Source: Candidatus Chryseobacterium colombiense (GTDB lineage: Bacteria > Bacteroidota > Bacteroidia > Flavobacteriales > Weeksellaceae). From it: 64,000 nt of DNA. Positions within the stretch are counted from its first letter, which is position 1; each line of letters begins with the position of its first letter. Shown piece by piece: positions 9,111 to 17,073 of this stretch. The notes below the pieces were generated by a model that had not been told where the DNA came from, did no database searches, and worked only from the letters and a program-made list of their open reading frames with translations. The stretch lies in contig CP119310.1 in assembly GCA_029203185.1 (NCBI GenBank), positions 2,920,001 to 2,984,000 on the forward strand, in the 5' to 3' direction. The position numbers and the translations under genes were made by a program.

Positions 9111-9427
9111 TTTAATAATTTTCCCGAAATAAAAAATCCTCAACACACGGTTAAGGATTTAATTAAAGTATTAATATTTATAATGAAAGTGGTGTTTCCA
9201 GCGATTTATTAAGTAAAAATATTCCGAATTTCTCCGGGAATATTTTAAAGTCCCTTATTACTGTTTAATTTTTTATAGTTGCATTTTACCATTCAAGTAC
9301 TATGCCAGAAATAACAATTTGATTGAAAAAAATTTATTTTTATTTTTTTATACTACAAGTTTAGTTTAAGCTCAAAAAACGGTACACTTTTAGATGAGAT
9401 GATTTTAACACCAAAAAAATATTACCT
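9111..9427. other. AT-rich intergenic gap
   Basis: No credible gene or RNA is visible. There is a small hairpin at 9216-9246 (AAAATATTCC and GGAATATTTT arms) followed by Ts. It could be an attenuator or decayed terminator, but nothing nearby explains it. Confidence 0.4.
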
Positions 9428-9586
9428 ATGAATTCATCTACACAATCTGAAAGCACTAATTCTCATTTTAACAGAGAAGTTGAACGTCAAAAAGCAATTA
9501 AAGCTCTGGAAAAGGCAAAAAGTATTAAAAGAAAAGTTGTTTTCTTACCGCAAGGAGCAACCGGAAATCCAAATTTTACAATTTAG
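9428..9586 (+). CDS. Small hypothetical protein, 52 residues
   Basis: An ATG at 9428 opens a 52-residue frame ending in TAG. The product begins MNSSTQSEST, has a charged helix (EVERQKAIKALEKAKSIKRK) and ends VVFLPQGATGNPNFTI. Composition is normal for a folded or partly helical small cytoplasmic protein, with no signal peptide or Cys. A strong hairpin terminator lies six bases after the stop, which supports a real transcription unit. I do not recognise a function. Confidence 0.65.
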   Translation: MNSSTQSESTNSHFNREVERQKAIKALEKAKSIKRKVVFLPQGATGNPNFTI

Positions 9587-9591
9587 ATTAT

Positions 9592-9628
9592 AAAAAAATA
9601 AGCTGCAGTTTGTAGCTTATTTTTTTTG
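9592..9628. terminator. Bidirectional terminator
   Basis: AATAAGCT and AGCTTATT arms are flanked by A7 on the left and T8 on the right. It lies between converging genes ending at 9586 and 9633 and can serve both. Confidence 0.85.
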
Positions 9629-9632
9629 AATT

Positions 9633-10028
9633 TTAAGAATTTAAAAGTAACTCCTCCATATTCCTTATTATTTCATTACAAGAGAAACATGCTTCATTGC
9701 CATCCTGAGAAAACCATCTGCACTGAGATCGAATCGGGCAGAATGATAATGCTGTATTTTTGACCGTACCAAGATCCTGAACTTTCTTGGATAAAGAACA
9801 CTTAGATTCTTCATTATTCCATTGCGCACAACCCTTTTCAACACATTTTCCTGTAAAACGGAATCTTTGTTCAAGACGATTATTTTGCTGAACAAATTCT
9901 TCTGTGACAGTAAGAGGCGTTATAAACTGCACTTTACCCTCTTTATTGACCACTCCAAAAAGCTGTGCCCCAACTTTTCCAACATAGCTGGGACACATTT
10001 TCTTTGAAGAATGAGAATCAGCCTCCAT
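9633..10028 (-). CDS. Cys-rich conserved protein, possible Fe-S or zinc binding
   Basis: I chose the ATG at 10028, giving about 131 residues; the longer frame to 10076 would lie inside the upstream gene. The protein starts MEADSHSSKKMCPSYVG. It carries an ordered Cys series: one near the start, C-x4-C in KCVEKGCAQW, one in SKCSL, then CPIRSQCRWF and ACFSCNE near the C-terminus. From memory, this matches a small family sometimes labelled nitrogen fixation protein without good evidence. The Cys spacing suggests metal or Fe-S binding. Its start overlaps the end of the gene at 10018-10299 by 11 bp, so the two are probably co-translated. Confidence 0.7.
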   Translation of the reverse strand: MEADSHSSKKMCPSYVGKVGAQLFGVVNKEGKVQFITPLTVTEEFVQQNNRLEQRFRFTGKCVEKGCAQWNNEESKCSLSKKVQDLGTVKNTALSFCPIRSQCRWFSQDGNEACFSCNEIIRNMEELLLNS

Positions 10029-10299
10029 AACTTTTGATCTGCTGCTGAATATCCTTAATCTGCGCCTGAATATCAATCCCGTGTTTGAAGATAATGATTC
10101 CCCATGGAAACCAGTCTTTTACTCTAAGAGGCTTTGTCAGTCCTTTAAAATCTCTGTATGCTCCAAAAGCCTGTGTATTATCAACTTTTGAAAGTTCAGA
10201 AAGAACAACATTCTGAATTCCTCTGTCAATGTTTTTCAGCTGCTCGTCTGAAAGGTCTACGCCTTCCAATGAAACGAAAAATTGCTTTTTAGTGGCCAT
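10018..10299 (-). CDS. Hypothetical 93-residue protein paired with the Cys-rich protein
   Basis: This short protein begins MATKKQFFVSLEGVDLSDEQLKNI and has a helical N-terminal half, a WFPWGIIIF hydrophobic segment, and a C-terminal helix with IKDIQQQIKSYGG. There is no signal peptide. Its stop overlaps the start of the Cys-rich gene, so the pair forms a tight two-gene operon. The N-terminal LSDEQL helix recalls leader or recognition peptides in some RiPP systems, but no cleavage motif is clear. I do not recognise a family function. Confidence 0.65.
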   Translation of the reverse strand: MATKKQFFVSLEGVDLSDEQLKNIDRGIQNVVLSELSKVDNTQAFGAYRDFKGLTKPLRVKDWFPWGIIIFKHGIDIQAQIKDIQQQIKSYGG

Positions 10300-10440
10300 A
10301 ATTTTAGTTTTTATTGGTTTTTATAAAAGCAAATTTCGGAAGATAAAAAACAAATCAAATCAGTAAAATCAACAATTCCGCATGTGAAATACACGGAATT
10401 TACACATTGATTATCAATAAATTAAATCAAATTTAAAAAT

Positions 10441-12165
10441 CTATAAGATTCTATAAATCGGATATTGTCTGAAAGTTTTCTCTTCAAAATACGGAGAGTT
10501 TTTATAGACCCAGTCCAATTGGGCAGTTCCGTCATCTGCAAAGGTTTTGTCTGATGCTTTTTTAGCTTCAAATTTTTGTTTCAGATTCTTATCTTTTTTT
10601 AATAATTCTGCCGCCGTATCTTCAAAGATATAGGCAGAATAATATTCTTTCTGGGCCAAAATACCGTCAAAGAAATTCCAGTTGAAGAAAGAATCCAATG
10701 CTTCCGGTTCCAGCGTTTCAATGATATACTTTACGCCTTCCTGATCTGTCGGTACAATATAATCTCCTCCTGAAAAATTCAGATTTTTAGTTGATTTATC
10801 AACAGTAGTATCAAAATGCAGATAATGACCTTCATAAGGGTTTTTAACGGTTTTAAAATCATTAATTTTATAAGATTCTACTGCAATGGAACTGTCTTTC
10901 TGCAACGGTTTCATGTAAATCCGATTTCTTTTCAATTCTCCAATCACCCGATATTGAGACTGAGGAATCACATAATATTTCGGGATTGTAATATACCCTG
11001 TCGGAACCGCTGTTGTGAAGAGCTTTATTTTCTTCGTAAACGGTTTATTACGATCATAATATAATCTTGGCTTTCCGGAAATTTCACTTGGTTTATATTT
11101 CCCTTCAAAACCTTTGAAATCCATGGTAGAATATTTTGTGGAATCAATTTTCCAGCGGATTCCGTATGATTTTCCCGCCTGATATTGTTTTAAGTTTTCA
11201 AGTCGGAGCTGTTTGATCTTTTTATAATCCTTATCTAAATTCTGAAGATTGACAAGCATATATTTATAGGTTGCATCCACTCTTTTATCATAAGGTTTCA
11301 GCATATGTGTTTCCGGAACCGTTCCTAAAGAATTAAATAACGTGGTGTAACCTGTAGAATATCTTGGAGAGTCTTCAAAAGAAGCAAAACCCACTTCCGG
11401 AACATCGCCATGAATATTGACATACGGCGTGCTTTCATAGCCCTGTTCCTTTAAATCTTCAAGGTTTTTAGCCTGATAATTGTTGTAAAAATATTCACCT
11501 AATACATTTCCTAATCGTTCCTTAAAAGTCGAGATATAGGTAAAGGTATACTGATAATCTGCTCCGTTACTGACATGATTATCGATAAAAATATCCGGTT
11601 TCAGCCATTGATAGATCTCCTGAAAGGTTCTTGCGTTTTTGGTATCTGCTTTAATAAAATCTCTGTTCAGATCGTAATTTCTTGCATTTCCTCTGAAACC
11701 ATATTCTTCAGGCCCATTCTGATTGGCTCTTGAAAACGACCCCCGGTTCAGCATTCCGCTCACGTTGTAAGCAGAAATGGCAGCAACGATAAAATTTTGT
11801 GGTGTTTTAATCTTTTTTGTAGCCAAATCTCTCATCAGCATCATGGTAGCATCTATCCCGTCCGGTTCTCCGGGATGAATCCCATTATTAATGAACAAAA
11901 CAGCCTTATCTTTTTTCAGCTGCTCTAAGTTTTTCTCAGGAAAAGGATTGTAGATAACGACATAAATAGGTTTTCCATTGTCATCTTCACCCTTTTTCAG
12001 ATATTGAATGGTATTAAATTTTTGAGCCAAATTCTGATAATAGGCATTCATCTCCGCATAGGTAACAGTTTGATTTCCATTTCCTTTTTCAAACGGAGTC
12101 TGGAATTGAGTTTGGCCAAAAAACCAAGAGGAAGCAAAAGAGAATAAAAGATATTTCAGTTTCAT
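10441..12165 (-). CDS. M14 family zinc carboxypeptidase, secreted
   Basis: This secreted metallopeptidase of about 574 residues begins with a signal peptide (MKLKYLLFSFASSWFFGQ) when started at the ATG at 12165; an in-frame ATG at 12198 would place the signal internally. Zinc ligands are visible as H97 and E100 in NNGIHPGEPDG and H197 in FIDNHVSNG. The ARNYDLNRDF segment supplies the usual substrate-binding Arg/Asn of M14 enzymes. The C-terminal half is an extra beta-rich region of unknown role. It likely removes C-terminal residues from peptides outside the cytoplasm or in the periplasm. It stands as its own unit. Confidence 0.9.
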   Translation of the reverse strand: MKLKYLLFSFASSWFFGQTQFQTPFEKGNGNQTVTYAEMNAYYQNLAQKFNTIQYLKKGEDDNGKPIYVVIYNPFPEKNLEQLKKDKAVLFINNGIHPGEPDGIDATMMLMRDLATKKIKTPQNFIVAAISAYNVSGMLNRGSFSRANQNGPEEYGFRGNARNYDLNRDFIKADTKNARTFQEIYQWLKPDIFIDNHVSNGADYQYTFTYISTFKERLGNVLGEYFYNNYQAKNLEDLKEQGYESTPYVNIHGDVPEVGFASFEDSPRYSTGYTTLFNSLGTVPETHMLKPYDKRVDATYKYMLVNLQNLDKDYKKIKQLRLENLKQYQAGKSYGIRWKIDSTKYSTMDFKGFEGKYKPSEISGKPRLYYDRNKPFTKKIKLFTTAVPTGYITIPKYYVIPQSQYRVIGELKRNRIYMKPLQKDSSIAVESYKINDFKTVKNPYEGHYLHFDTTVDKSTKNLNFSGGDYIVPTDQEGVKYIIETLEPEALDSFFNWNFFDGILAQKEYYSAYIFEDTAAELLKKDKNLKQKFEAKKASDKTFADDGTAQLDWVYKNSPYFEEKTFRQYPIYRIL

Positions 12166-12230
12166 TGAGATTAAATTTCGAGCTTTAAAATTACTCAAAG
12201 TTTGGAAACTGATTATGGTTTACTATAAAG

Positions 12231-12296
12231 CTTGTCATTGTGAATGAAGAATTCCAACTTCATTTTTTGAGATTCTTCATGCCTCAGAAAGACAAG
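12231..12296. repeat. Degenerate palindromic intergenic repeat
   Basis: The stretch starts CTTGTCATTGTGAATGAAGAA and ends GATTCTTCATGCCTCAGAAAGACAAG, giving two imperfect inverted arms. It resembles a decayed copy of the GTCATTCTGA element at 23595-23680, a repeat type common in flavobacterial genomes. Confidence 0.45.
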
Positions 12297-12363
12297 TTCG
12301 AATTAATTTTTATAATGTCAAATATCTCTTTTGGCTTTACTAAAATTCAAATTTGATTTTCCA

Positions 12364-12406
12364 TAAAAAACCCCTAAAAGTTTGATACTTATAGGGGGTG
12401 TTTTAC
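12364..12406 (-). terminator. Terminator after the bacteriocin-like precursor
   Basis: On the minus strand CCCCTATAAG and CTTTTAGGGG flank a 7-base loop and are followed by six Ts. It lies about 13 bp past the precursor stop. Confidence 0.85.
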
Positions 12407-12418
12407 TTCATTTTTCAA

Positions 12419-12613
12419 TTAAAAAGCATACCAACGTCCACATTGATTAACGCAAAATGGCTCAAGATCAGGATCTGTTGTAGAATTCTGAAGGCAAGTT
12501 GCCTCATTACTGTAATATGGTTTACCTGAACTCCACCAAGATGCACATTCTGGCGTAATTCCTCCTTTAATGGATTTTAAATTTTCTCTTGAAATTTTGT
12601 TTAATTTTTTCAT
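12419..12613 (-). CDS. Bacteriocin-like double-glycine precursor peptide
   Basis: This 64-residue peptide has a leader MKKLNKISRENLKSIKGG ending in a double Gly at residues 17-18. That fits cleavage by a C39-peptidase ABC exporter. The leader matches the Chryseobacterium-type bacteriocin-like family. The predicted mature part is 46 residues starting ITPECASWW, rich in aromatic residues and with four Cys, so two disulfides are possible. It is monocistronic with a strong terminator. No maturation enzyme or transporter is adjacent in the window, so export would depend on genes elsewhere. Activity as a bacteriocin is not shown. Confidence 0.8.
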   Translation of the reverse strand: MKKLNKISRENLKSIKGGITPECASWWSSGKPYYSNEATCLQNSTTDPDLEPFCVNQCGRWYAF

Positions 12614-12718
12614 AATGATTTTGTTTGATTTTCCTACTCTATACGGTTTTCGGATACCCCTATATTAATACACTAATATATGAAATATTCAATATGAAAA
12701 TAATTTTTTTAATAATCT

Positions 12719-13264
12719 TTATTGCAAAATATACTTAGCATCTACAAAATCTGTCAGCCAGACGTTATTTTCTGAAAGGTAAAACAGGATTCCATCTTCA
12801 GCCATCTTTCCTGTTCTGATGGTTAAAATAACCGGTTTTCCGTGCCTCATTCCGACTTTGGTTGCGGTTTCCTTGTCCTGACTCAGGTGAACATGCTGTC
12901 GGTTTCTTTTTTCAATTCCTTTTTCCAAAATGGAATCGATATTTGTCTGAGCGGTTCCATGATAGAGAAATTCAGGTGGCTGCTGCGGTTTCAATGCCAG
13001 ATCAATATCTATGGAATGTCCCTGATTGGCTCTGATCTTCGTTTTATCTTCATTAAAAATAAAACGTTTCTTATCATTGGTTTCTACAATTTCATTAAGT
13101 TCTTCAAAGGTAAAGCCCTCATGAGAATCTCTTTTTGATTTTGTGATTAATTCTTCAACATCTGTCCAGCCGTTTTCATCTAACTTTAAATTGATGATTT
13201 CGGGTTTATGTCTTAGAACTAGGCTTATAAATTTGCTTATTTTTTTCTTTTGTTGTTCGTTCAT
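12719..13264 (-). CDS. kptA: RNA 2'-phosphotransferase (KptA/Tpt1)
   Basis: KptA/Tpt1 enzymes use NAD+ to remove a 2'-phosphate from RNA, releasing ADP-ribose 1'',2''-cyclic phosphate and nicotinamide; some also ADP-ribosylate nucleic acid ends. The 181-residue protein has the N-terminal winged-helix lobe with SLVLRHKPE (catalytic Arg-His pair) and the C-terminal ART-like lobe with YHGTAQTNIDSIL and RQHVHLSQD, ending near FVDAKYIL. It is the last gene of a minus-strand run with Sir2 and ARH genes, 15 bp after the gene at 13280-13765. This position ties it to NAD or ADP-ribose metabolism. Confidence 0.93.
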   Translation of the reverse strand: MNEQQKKKISKFISLVLRHKPEIINLKLDENGWTDVEELITKSKRDSHEGFTFEELNEIVETNDKKRFIFNEDKTKIRANQGHSIDIDLALKPQQPPEFLYHGTAQTNIDSILEKGIEKRNRQHVHLSQDKETATKVGMRHGKPVILTIRTGKMAEDGILFYLSENNVWLTDFVDAKYILQ

Positions 13265-13279
13265 CGTTATTAATTAATT

Positions 13280-13765
13280 TTAACAATCGTAAAATTCTCT
13301 CTCAAAAATTACATCAATTTTCGACATCTCATGAATTCCTTCTGCGTATCCATCAAAATCTTTTGGAGTTGATGTCGTTAACTGTATTGCCTGTTTTTCA
13401 TGAATCAATTGAATATTCAGAAAACTGGCTCCAGAAAGTTTTGCAGGAAGAATATTGGTAATTGAAAAACTTTTCACTTCATCCAAATTAAATAATAAAC
13501 AGCTTTCATCATTAGAAAAACCTAAAAGGTTGTGGGTATCATCCAGCCAAATCACAGTTTTTCTTTTAAATTTCTCTAATATCTTATTGGGTGTTTTATA
13601 AGAATATTCTGAATAATAAAAGACTTCGTAGCTTTTACTTAAAACAAAATATTGGCTTATTTCTAATTTGCCATTATATTCATTTAAATGTTTTTGCAGA
13701 TTGCTTTCGATTTTTTCTTCATTAAGAGAAGCGTCTCCAAAAATTAATTTTATCAAAGATTTCAT
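13280..13765 (-). CDS. Hypothetical protein in the ADP-ribose island
   Basis: This 161-residue protein has no signal peptide or membrane helix. It starts MKSLIKLIFGDASLNEEK, has Tyr-rich strands (YEVFYYSEYSYKT), a VIWLDDTHNLLGF segment and a C-terminal helix with GIHEMSKIDVIF. The alternating strand pattern in the middle suggests a small beta-sandwich or PH-like fold, which is inference only. Its start overlaps the stop of the ARH gene by four bases, so it is translated with the Sir2-ARH pair. I do not recognise a family; context suggests a role near ADP-ribose processing. Confidence 0.7.
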   Translation of the reverse strand: MKSLIKLIFGDASLNEEKIESNLQKHLNEYNGKLEISQYFVLSKSYEVFYYSEYSYKTPNKILEKFKRKTVIWLDDTHNLLGFSNDESCLLFNLDEVKSFSITNILPAKLSGASFLNIQLIHEKQAIQLTTSTPKDFDGYAEGIHEMSKIDVIFEREFYDC

Positions 13766-14712
13766 GACTCATCTTTTATGTTATTATATTCTAATCTCTC
13801 ACAAAGCTTTTCAATATCCTCTTTTCTCGCCAATACCTTAATCCATTCTTCAGGAATATTTTCAAAACCGTAATAGATTCCTGCAATACCTCCAGTGATG
13901 GCTCCGGTTGTATCAGTATCTTCTCCTAAATTGACTGCTTTTAAAACAGCTTCGGAATAGCTTTCAGCATTCATAAAACACCGTAAAGAAGCTTCTAAGC
14001 TGTGAAGAACATATCCACTGCTTTTAATTTCATCTTCGGGAAAAGTTGAGATATCATTCTTTAAAATCCTTTCAAAAAGCTGAATCTCTTTTGGGTTAAA
14101 ATCTTGATATTCTGCAAATTTCAAAGCTGTATTTTGAGTATGGTAATAAGCTTCTTCTTTATTTTTTCCATTGATTAATTCAATCGCAAAAATCACATAG
14201 ATAAAACATGCAAAAACAGATCGAAAATGACCATGAGTGATGGATGAAACTTCTTTTACCGTCTGATACACTTTTTCAATATTCTCTTCTTCTTTCAGGT
14301 AAAAAGCTAAGGGAAGGATTCTCATTAAAGAGCCATTTCCATTATCTTCTTCAAAGATATTCCCGGAAAATTTTGCACTTTCTCCTTTAATTAACCTTGC
14401 AATGGAATGCCTTGTCGTTCCGCCAATATCAAACAGTCTTCCGTGAGCGGTCCAGTGTCCATACTTGACCCATTTCACAAAGCTTTCTCCAATCTTTTCT
14501 AAATCATATCCTTTACTTAACTGTTCTGCCAAGCAAAGCGTTAATGAACTATCATCACTCCATGTTCCTTTCGGTTGATTCCAGGAACCAAATTCCAGCA
14601 TTGTTGTTACCGGAAAACGTTTTAATTCTTCTCTTCTTTTAAATTCCACAGGAACACCTAAAGCATCACCGATACAGACTCCGAATATTCCGGCTTTTAC
14701 AAGATTTTCCAT
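13762..14712 (-). CDS. ADP-ribosylglycohydrolase (DraG/ARH family), copy 1
   Basis: This 316-residue enzyme should hydrolyse ADP-ribosyl bonds using a two-magnesium centre. The family motifs are all present: IGDALG (residues 14-19), TWSDDSSLTLC with Asp53-Asp54, NGNGSLMRI, and NLGEDTDTTGAITGGIAG near the C-terminus. The WSDDSS and EDTDTT loops supply the metal-binding Thr/Ser and Asp. The target could be protein, nucleic acid or free ADP-ribose derivatives. Its ATG overlaps the stop of the Sir2 gene (TAATG), and its end overlaps the next gene, so it belongs to a tightly coupled Sir2-ARH-hypothetical-KptA unit. Confidence 0.92.
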   Translation of the reverse strand: MENLVKAGIFGVCIGDALGVPVEFKRREELKRFPVTTMLEFGSWNQPKGTWSDDSSLTLCLAEQLSKGYDLEKIGESFVKWVKYGHWTAHGRLFDIGGTTRHSIARLIKGESAKFSGNIFEEDNGNGSLMRILPLAFYLKEEENIEKVYQTVKEVSSITHGHFRSVFACFIYVIFAIELINGKNKEEAYYHTQNTALKFAEYQDFNPKEIQLFERILKNDISTFPEDEIKSSGYVLHSLEASLRCFMNAESYSEAVLKAVNLGEDTDTTGAITGGIAGIYYGFENIPEEWIKVLARKEDIEKLCERLEYNNIKDES

Positions 14713-15398
14713 TAAGCAAGATCTAAGAGTTTATCGAACAATAATTTCATTCCTGCGGTTGCGTTTTCTTTCATGACAACAGCTCTTTGTCCATATCCGA
14801 AACCTGTTTCATTGGGATTGATTACAATTAACAGACAATCATCTTTAATATCATGCAACAATCCTGCAGCCGGATAAACCTGCAAAGAAGTTCCGATTAC
14901 TAAGAATATATCCGATTCTTTTGCTTTTTGGGTTGCTTCTTTCATCAATGGAACATCTTCTCCGAACCAAACGATAAAAGGTCTTAGTTGGGCTCCATCT
15001 TCCGCTTTATCTCCTATGTTAATGTCGCCTTTTTGTTCGTAAATCAGGCTTTTATTGTTGCAGGAACATGATTTGAACAATTCTCCATGCAAATGGATAA
15101 TGTTGCTGGAACCTGCTCTTTCGTGTAGATCATCGATATTTTGTGTGATAATCTGAACCTCGAAATGTTTTTCCAGTTCTGCCAATAATCTATGAGCATC
15201 ATTAGGTTCCACTTCATGAAGCTGTCTACGTCTCTGGTTGTAAAATTCCAACACCAAAGCCCTGTCTTTTCGCCATCCTTCCGGACTTGCCACATCCGTG
15301 ATGCTATGCTTTTCCCAAAGACCATCTCCGTCTCTGAAAGTTTTTATTCCGCTTTCGGCGCTGATTCCCGCGCCGGTTAATATGGTTAGTTTTTTCAT
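14712..15398 (-). CDS. cobB: Class III sirtuin, NAD-dependent protein deacylase
   Basis: This 228-residue sirtuin removes acyl groups from lysines using NAD+, producing O-acyl-ADP-ribose. GAGISAESG (residues 9-17), TQNIDDLHERAG with Asn87-Ile88-Asp89, and the catalytic His104 in HLHGE are visible. A Y-x-x-R pair in EFYNQRRR (Tyr53, Arg56) is the mark of class III enzymes preferring succinyl or malonyl groups. Only a CSC pair remains at the zinc site. It opens a coupled unit with ARH, a hypothetical protein and KptA. Its product O-acyl-ADP-ribose is a substrate for the neighbouring macrodomain type. Confidence 0.92.
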   Translation of the reverse strand: MKKLTILTGAGISAESGIKTFRDGDGLWEKHSITDVASPEGWRKDRALVLEFYNQRRRQLHEVEPNDAHRLLAELEKHFEVQIITQNIDDLHERAGSSNIIHLHGELFKSCSCNNKSLIYEQKGDINIGDKAEDGAQLRPFIVWFGEDVPLMKEATQKAKESDIFLVIGTSLQVYPAAGLLHDIKDDCLLIVINPNETGFGYGQRAVVMKENATAGMKLLFDKLLDLA

Positions 15399-15412
15399 TT
15401 GTTTTTTATAAT

Positions 15413-15507
15413 TTTTTTAACGCAAAGTCCGCAAAGATTTTATTTTACTGCTAACTGTTTTTAAGTTAGCAATGGCGTTTCACTCAGCAAGAACATAAAG
15501 ATTTTTA
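15413..15507. repeat. Dispersed intergenic repeat, family A, copy 1
   Basis: The stretch starts TTTTTTTAACGCAAAGTCCG and continues through GTTAGCAATGGCGTTTCACT to CAAGAACATAAAGA. The same order of blocks occurs at 18807-18905 and, shortened, at 19838-19880. All three lie between sub-operons of the island. No coding capacity is visible. Confidence 0.7.
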
Positions 15508-15517
15508 AATTATTACA

Positions 15518-16030
15518 TTAATGTATTTCTAAAAGCTTTTTATAAATCTCTTCATTTTCATCATCAAAGCAGACGAAAATAACTTTTTCTATGACCCTTG
15601 ATTTGAAATTTTTAACCTCATCCACAGCAATTATTCCAGCCAATTCTTTTGGAAATCTATAAACTCCCGTACTTATATTCGGAAAAACAATAGTTTTCAC
15701 TTCAAGACTTTCAGCCAATTTCAATGAGTTTTTATAGCAATTTGCCAATAATTCCGAGCATTTTTCTTCATTCCCATTCCAAATTGGTCCAACTGTATGA
15801 ATCACATATTTTGCAGGAAGATTTCCGGCTGTTGTAACCACTGCTTCTCCCGTTTTACATTTTCCTTGTCGGTTTCCGATTTCGATACATTGTTCTAAAA
15901 TCTGTTTTCCACCTGCACGATGAATGGCTCCATCAACTCCACCGCCTCCAAGTAAGGATGAATTTGCTGCATTTACTATTGCATCTGCTTTTATTTTGGT
16001 GATGTCTCCTTTTATTAATTCAATTTTCAT
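15518..16030 (-). CDS. Macrodomain protein, O-acetyl-ADP-ribose deacetylase type
   Basis: This protein of about 170 residues is a MacroD/YmdB-type macrodomain. It has the ADP-ribose-binding signature NAANSSLLGGGGVDGAIH and the GVYRFP loop, with KGDITKIKADAIVNAAN at the N-terminus. Enzymes of this type deacetylate O-acetyl-ADP-ribose or remove mono-ADP-ribose from acidic residues. I prefer the ATG at 16030, since MKIELIKGD is the usual start; the in-frame ATG at 16057 lies deeper in the upstream ARH gene. It overlaps that gene by 11 bp. It fits with the sirtuin whose by-product it could clear. Confidence 0.92.
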   Translation of the reverse strand: MKIELIKGDITKIKADAIVNAANSSLLGGGGVDGAIHRAGGKQILEQCIEIGNRQGKCKTGEAVVTTAGNLPAKYVIHTVGPIWNGNEEKCSELLANCYKNSLKLAESLEVKTIVFPNISTGVYRFPKELAGIIAVDEVKNFKSRVIEKVIFVCFDDENEEIYKKLLEIH

Positions 16031-16928
16031 AAAAAATACTGTTTTTCCAATTTTCAATATGTTTTGTCCAATCCGGAATTGTATTTTCCTTGCAGCATAA
16101 AATACTCACTCCTCCGGCCATTGCACAGATTGTATCTCTATCTCCTAAGGCCGAAACAGTATTCCAAAGACATTCTTTAAAATCGTTTCTGTATCTCGAA
16201 AGCATCCAGATGACAATCGGAACAGTGTCTTGAGCTGTCATTTTAATCCCGTTTCCTAAAGTTTTGACTAATAATTCAGTACTTGGATTTCCTTCTAAAT
16301 ACAGTGCTTTATTTAACTTGCTTTTCATATCGGAATCATCTAATTCAGACTGAATTTTTTGGATAAATTCCTGTTGACTAAGTTTTATTAATTCCAATTT
16401 TTCCTGAACCGCAAAAGCTGCAGCCAAAGCAATTGCTTTTGTTCCTTCAATTGCTTCTTTGTTTGCATGAGTGACCTCGCAAGAAATTTCTGCATTTCTT
16501 TTAAGCTGAATTAAATCATCGTAAAAATATGCACCAATTACAGCTGCTCTCATCGCTCCGCCGTTTCCCATTGAACCTTGTCCTTCAAACTTTGAATAGG
16601 AAACTTTTTTCCAATTTTCTCCATTCTTTACCGCTCTAAAATATTGATGCATCGAAGGTCCATAACCTCGATTGATATCCAAATAATAGTTTTTTGTAAA
16701 CTCTTCTGCCAGAAAATCCTGATTCATTTCTCCGAATTTTTCCAAAGACTTAAAAACAGCAATCGCCATAATCGTATCATCCGTAAAATCTAAAAAACTT
16801 TCAGGAATAATTCTTTGATGAATATGGGTTTTAATTAAGCTTTCTTCACCAAAGAAACTTTCTCCAAAAGCATCACCAATCGAAATTCCTGTTAAGGATT
16901 TTGAAGCGAGTAAGAGTTTATCTTTCAT
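16020..16928 (-). CDS. ADP-ribosylglycohydrolase (DraG/ARH family), copy 2
   Basis: This 302-residue protein is a second, diverged ARH enzyme. SIGDAFGES (Asp19), FTDDTIMAIA (Thr49-Asp50-Asp51), GSMGNGGAMRAA and ALGDRDTICAMAGGV match the family's metal-binding loops. The C-terminal loop reads GDRDT rather than the more common GxDTD. It differs widely from copy 1 at 13762-14712, so the two probably act on different linkages or targets. It lies ten bases after the frameshifted DUF4291 tail and overlaps the macrodomain gene downstream. Confidence 0.9.
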   Translation of the reverse strand: MKDKLLLASKSLTGISIGDAFGESFFGEESLIKTHIHQRIIPESFLDFTDDTIMAIAVFKSLEKFGEMNQDFLAEEFTKNYYLDINRGYGPSMHQYFRAVKNGENWKKVSYSKFEGQGSMGNGGAMRAAVIGAYFYDDLIQLKRNAEISCEVTHANKEAIEGTKAIALAAAFAVQEKLELIKLSQQEFIQKIQSELDDSDMKSKLNKALYLEGNPSTELLVKTLGNGIKMTAQDTVPIVIWMLSRYRNDFKECLWNTVSALGDRDTICAMAGGVSILCCKENTIPDWTKHIENWKNSIFYEN

Positions 16929-16938
16929 TATTTTAACC

Positions 16939-17073
16939 TTAATTTTTATTTAAATCATCATCAAACAACAACGGCTTTTCTTCAGGAAGCATTAATTCAT
17001 CTAAGTCATCATTTAATACAGACTGGTGTTGGTCTTTTACAAATTCCGAAATATCTTCAATTAAAATTAGATC
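16939..17073 (-). pseudogene. Out-of-frame C-terminal tail of the DUF4291 gene
   Basis: In another frame directly beyond the DUF4291 stop, 44 sense codons encode a tail with LIEDISEFVKDQ and LMLPEEKPLLF before a TAA at 16939. These are the segments expected at the C-terminus of intact DUF4291 proteins, which usually show an I-x-D-I/V-T/S block and an LLP-E-R/K-P block. There is no start codon of its own at the junction. A single-base loss near 17067-17079 would explain it; a sequencing error is the main alternative. Confidence 0.75.
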
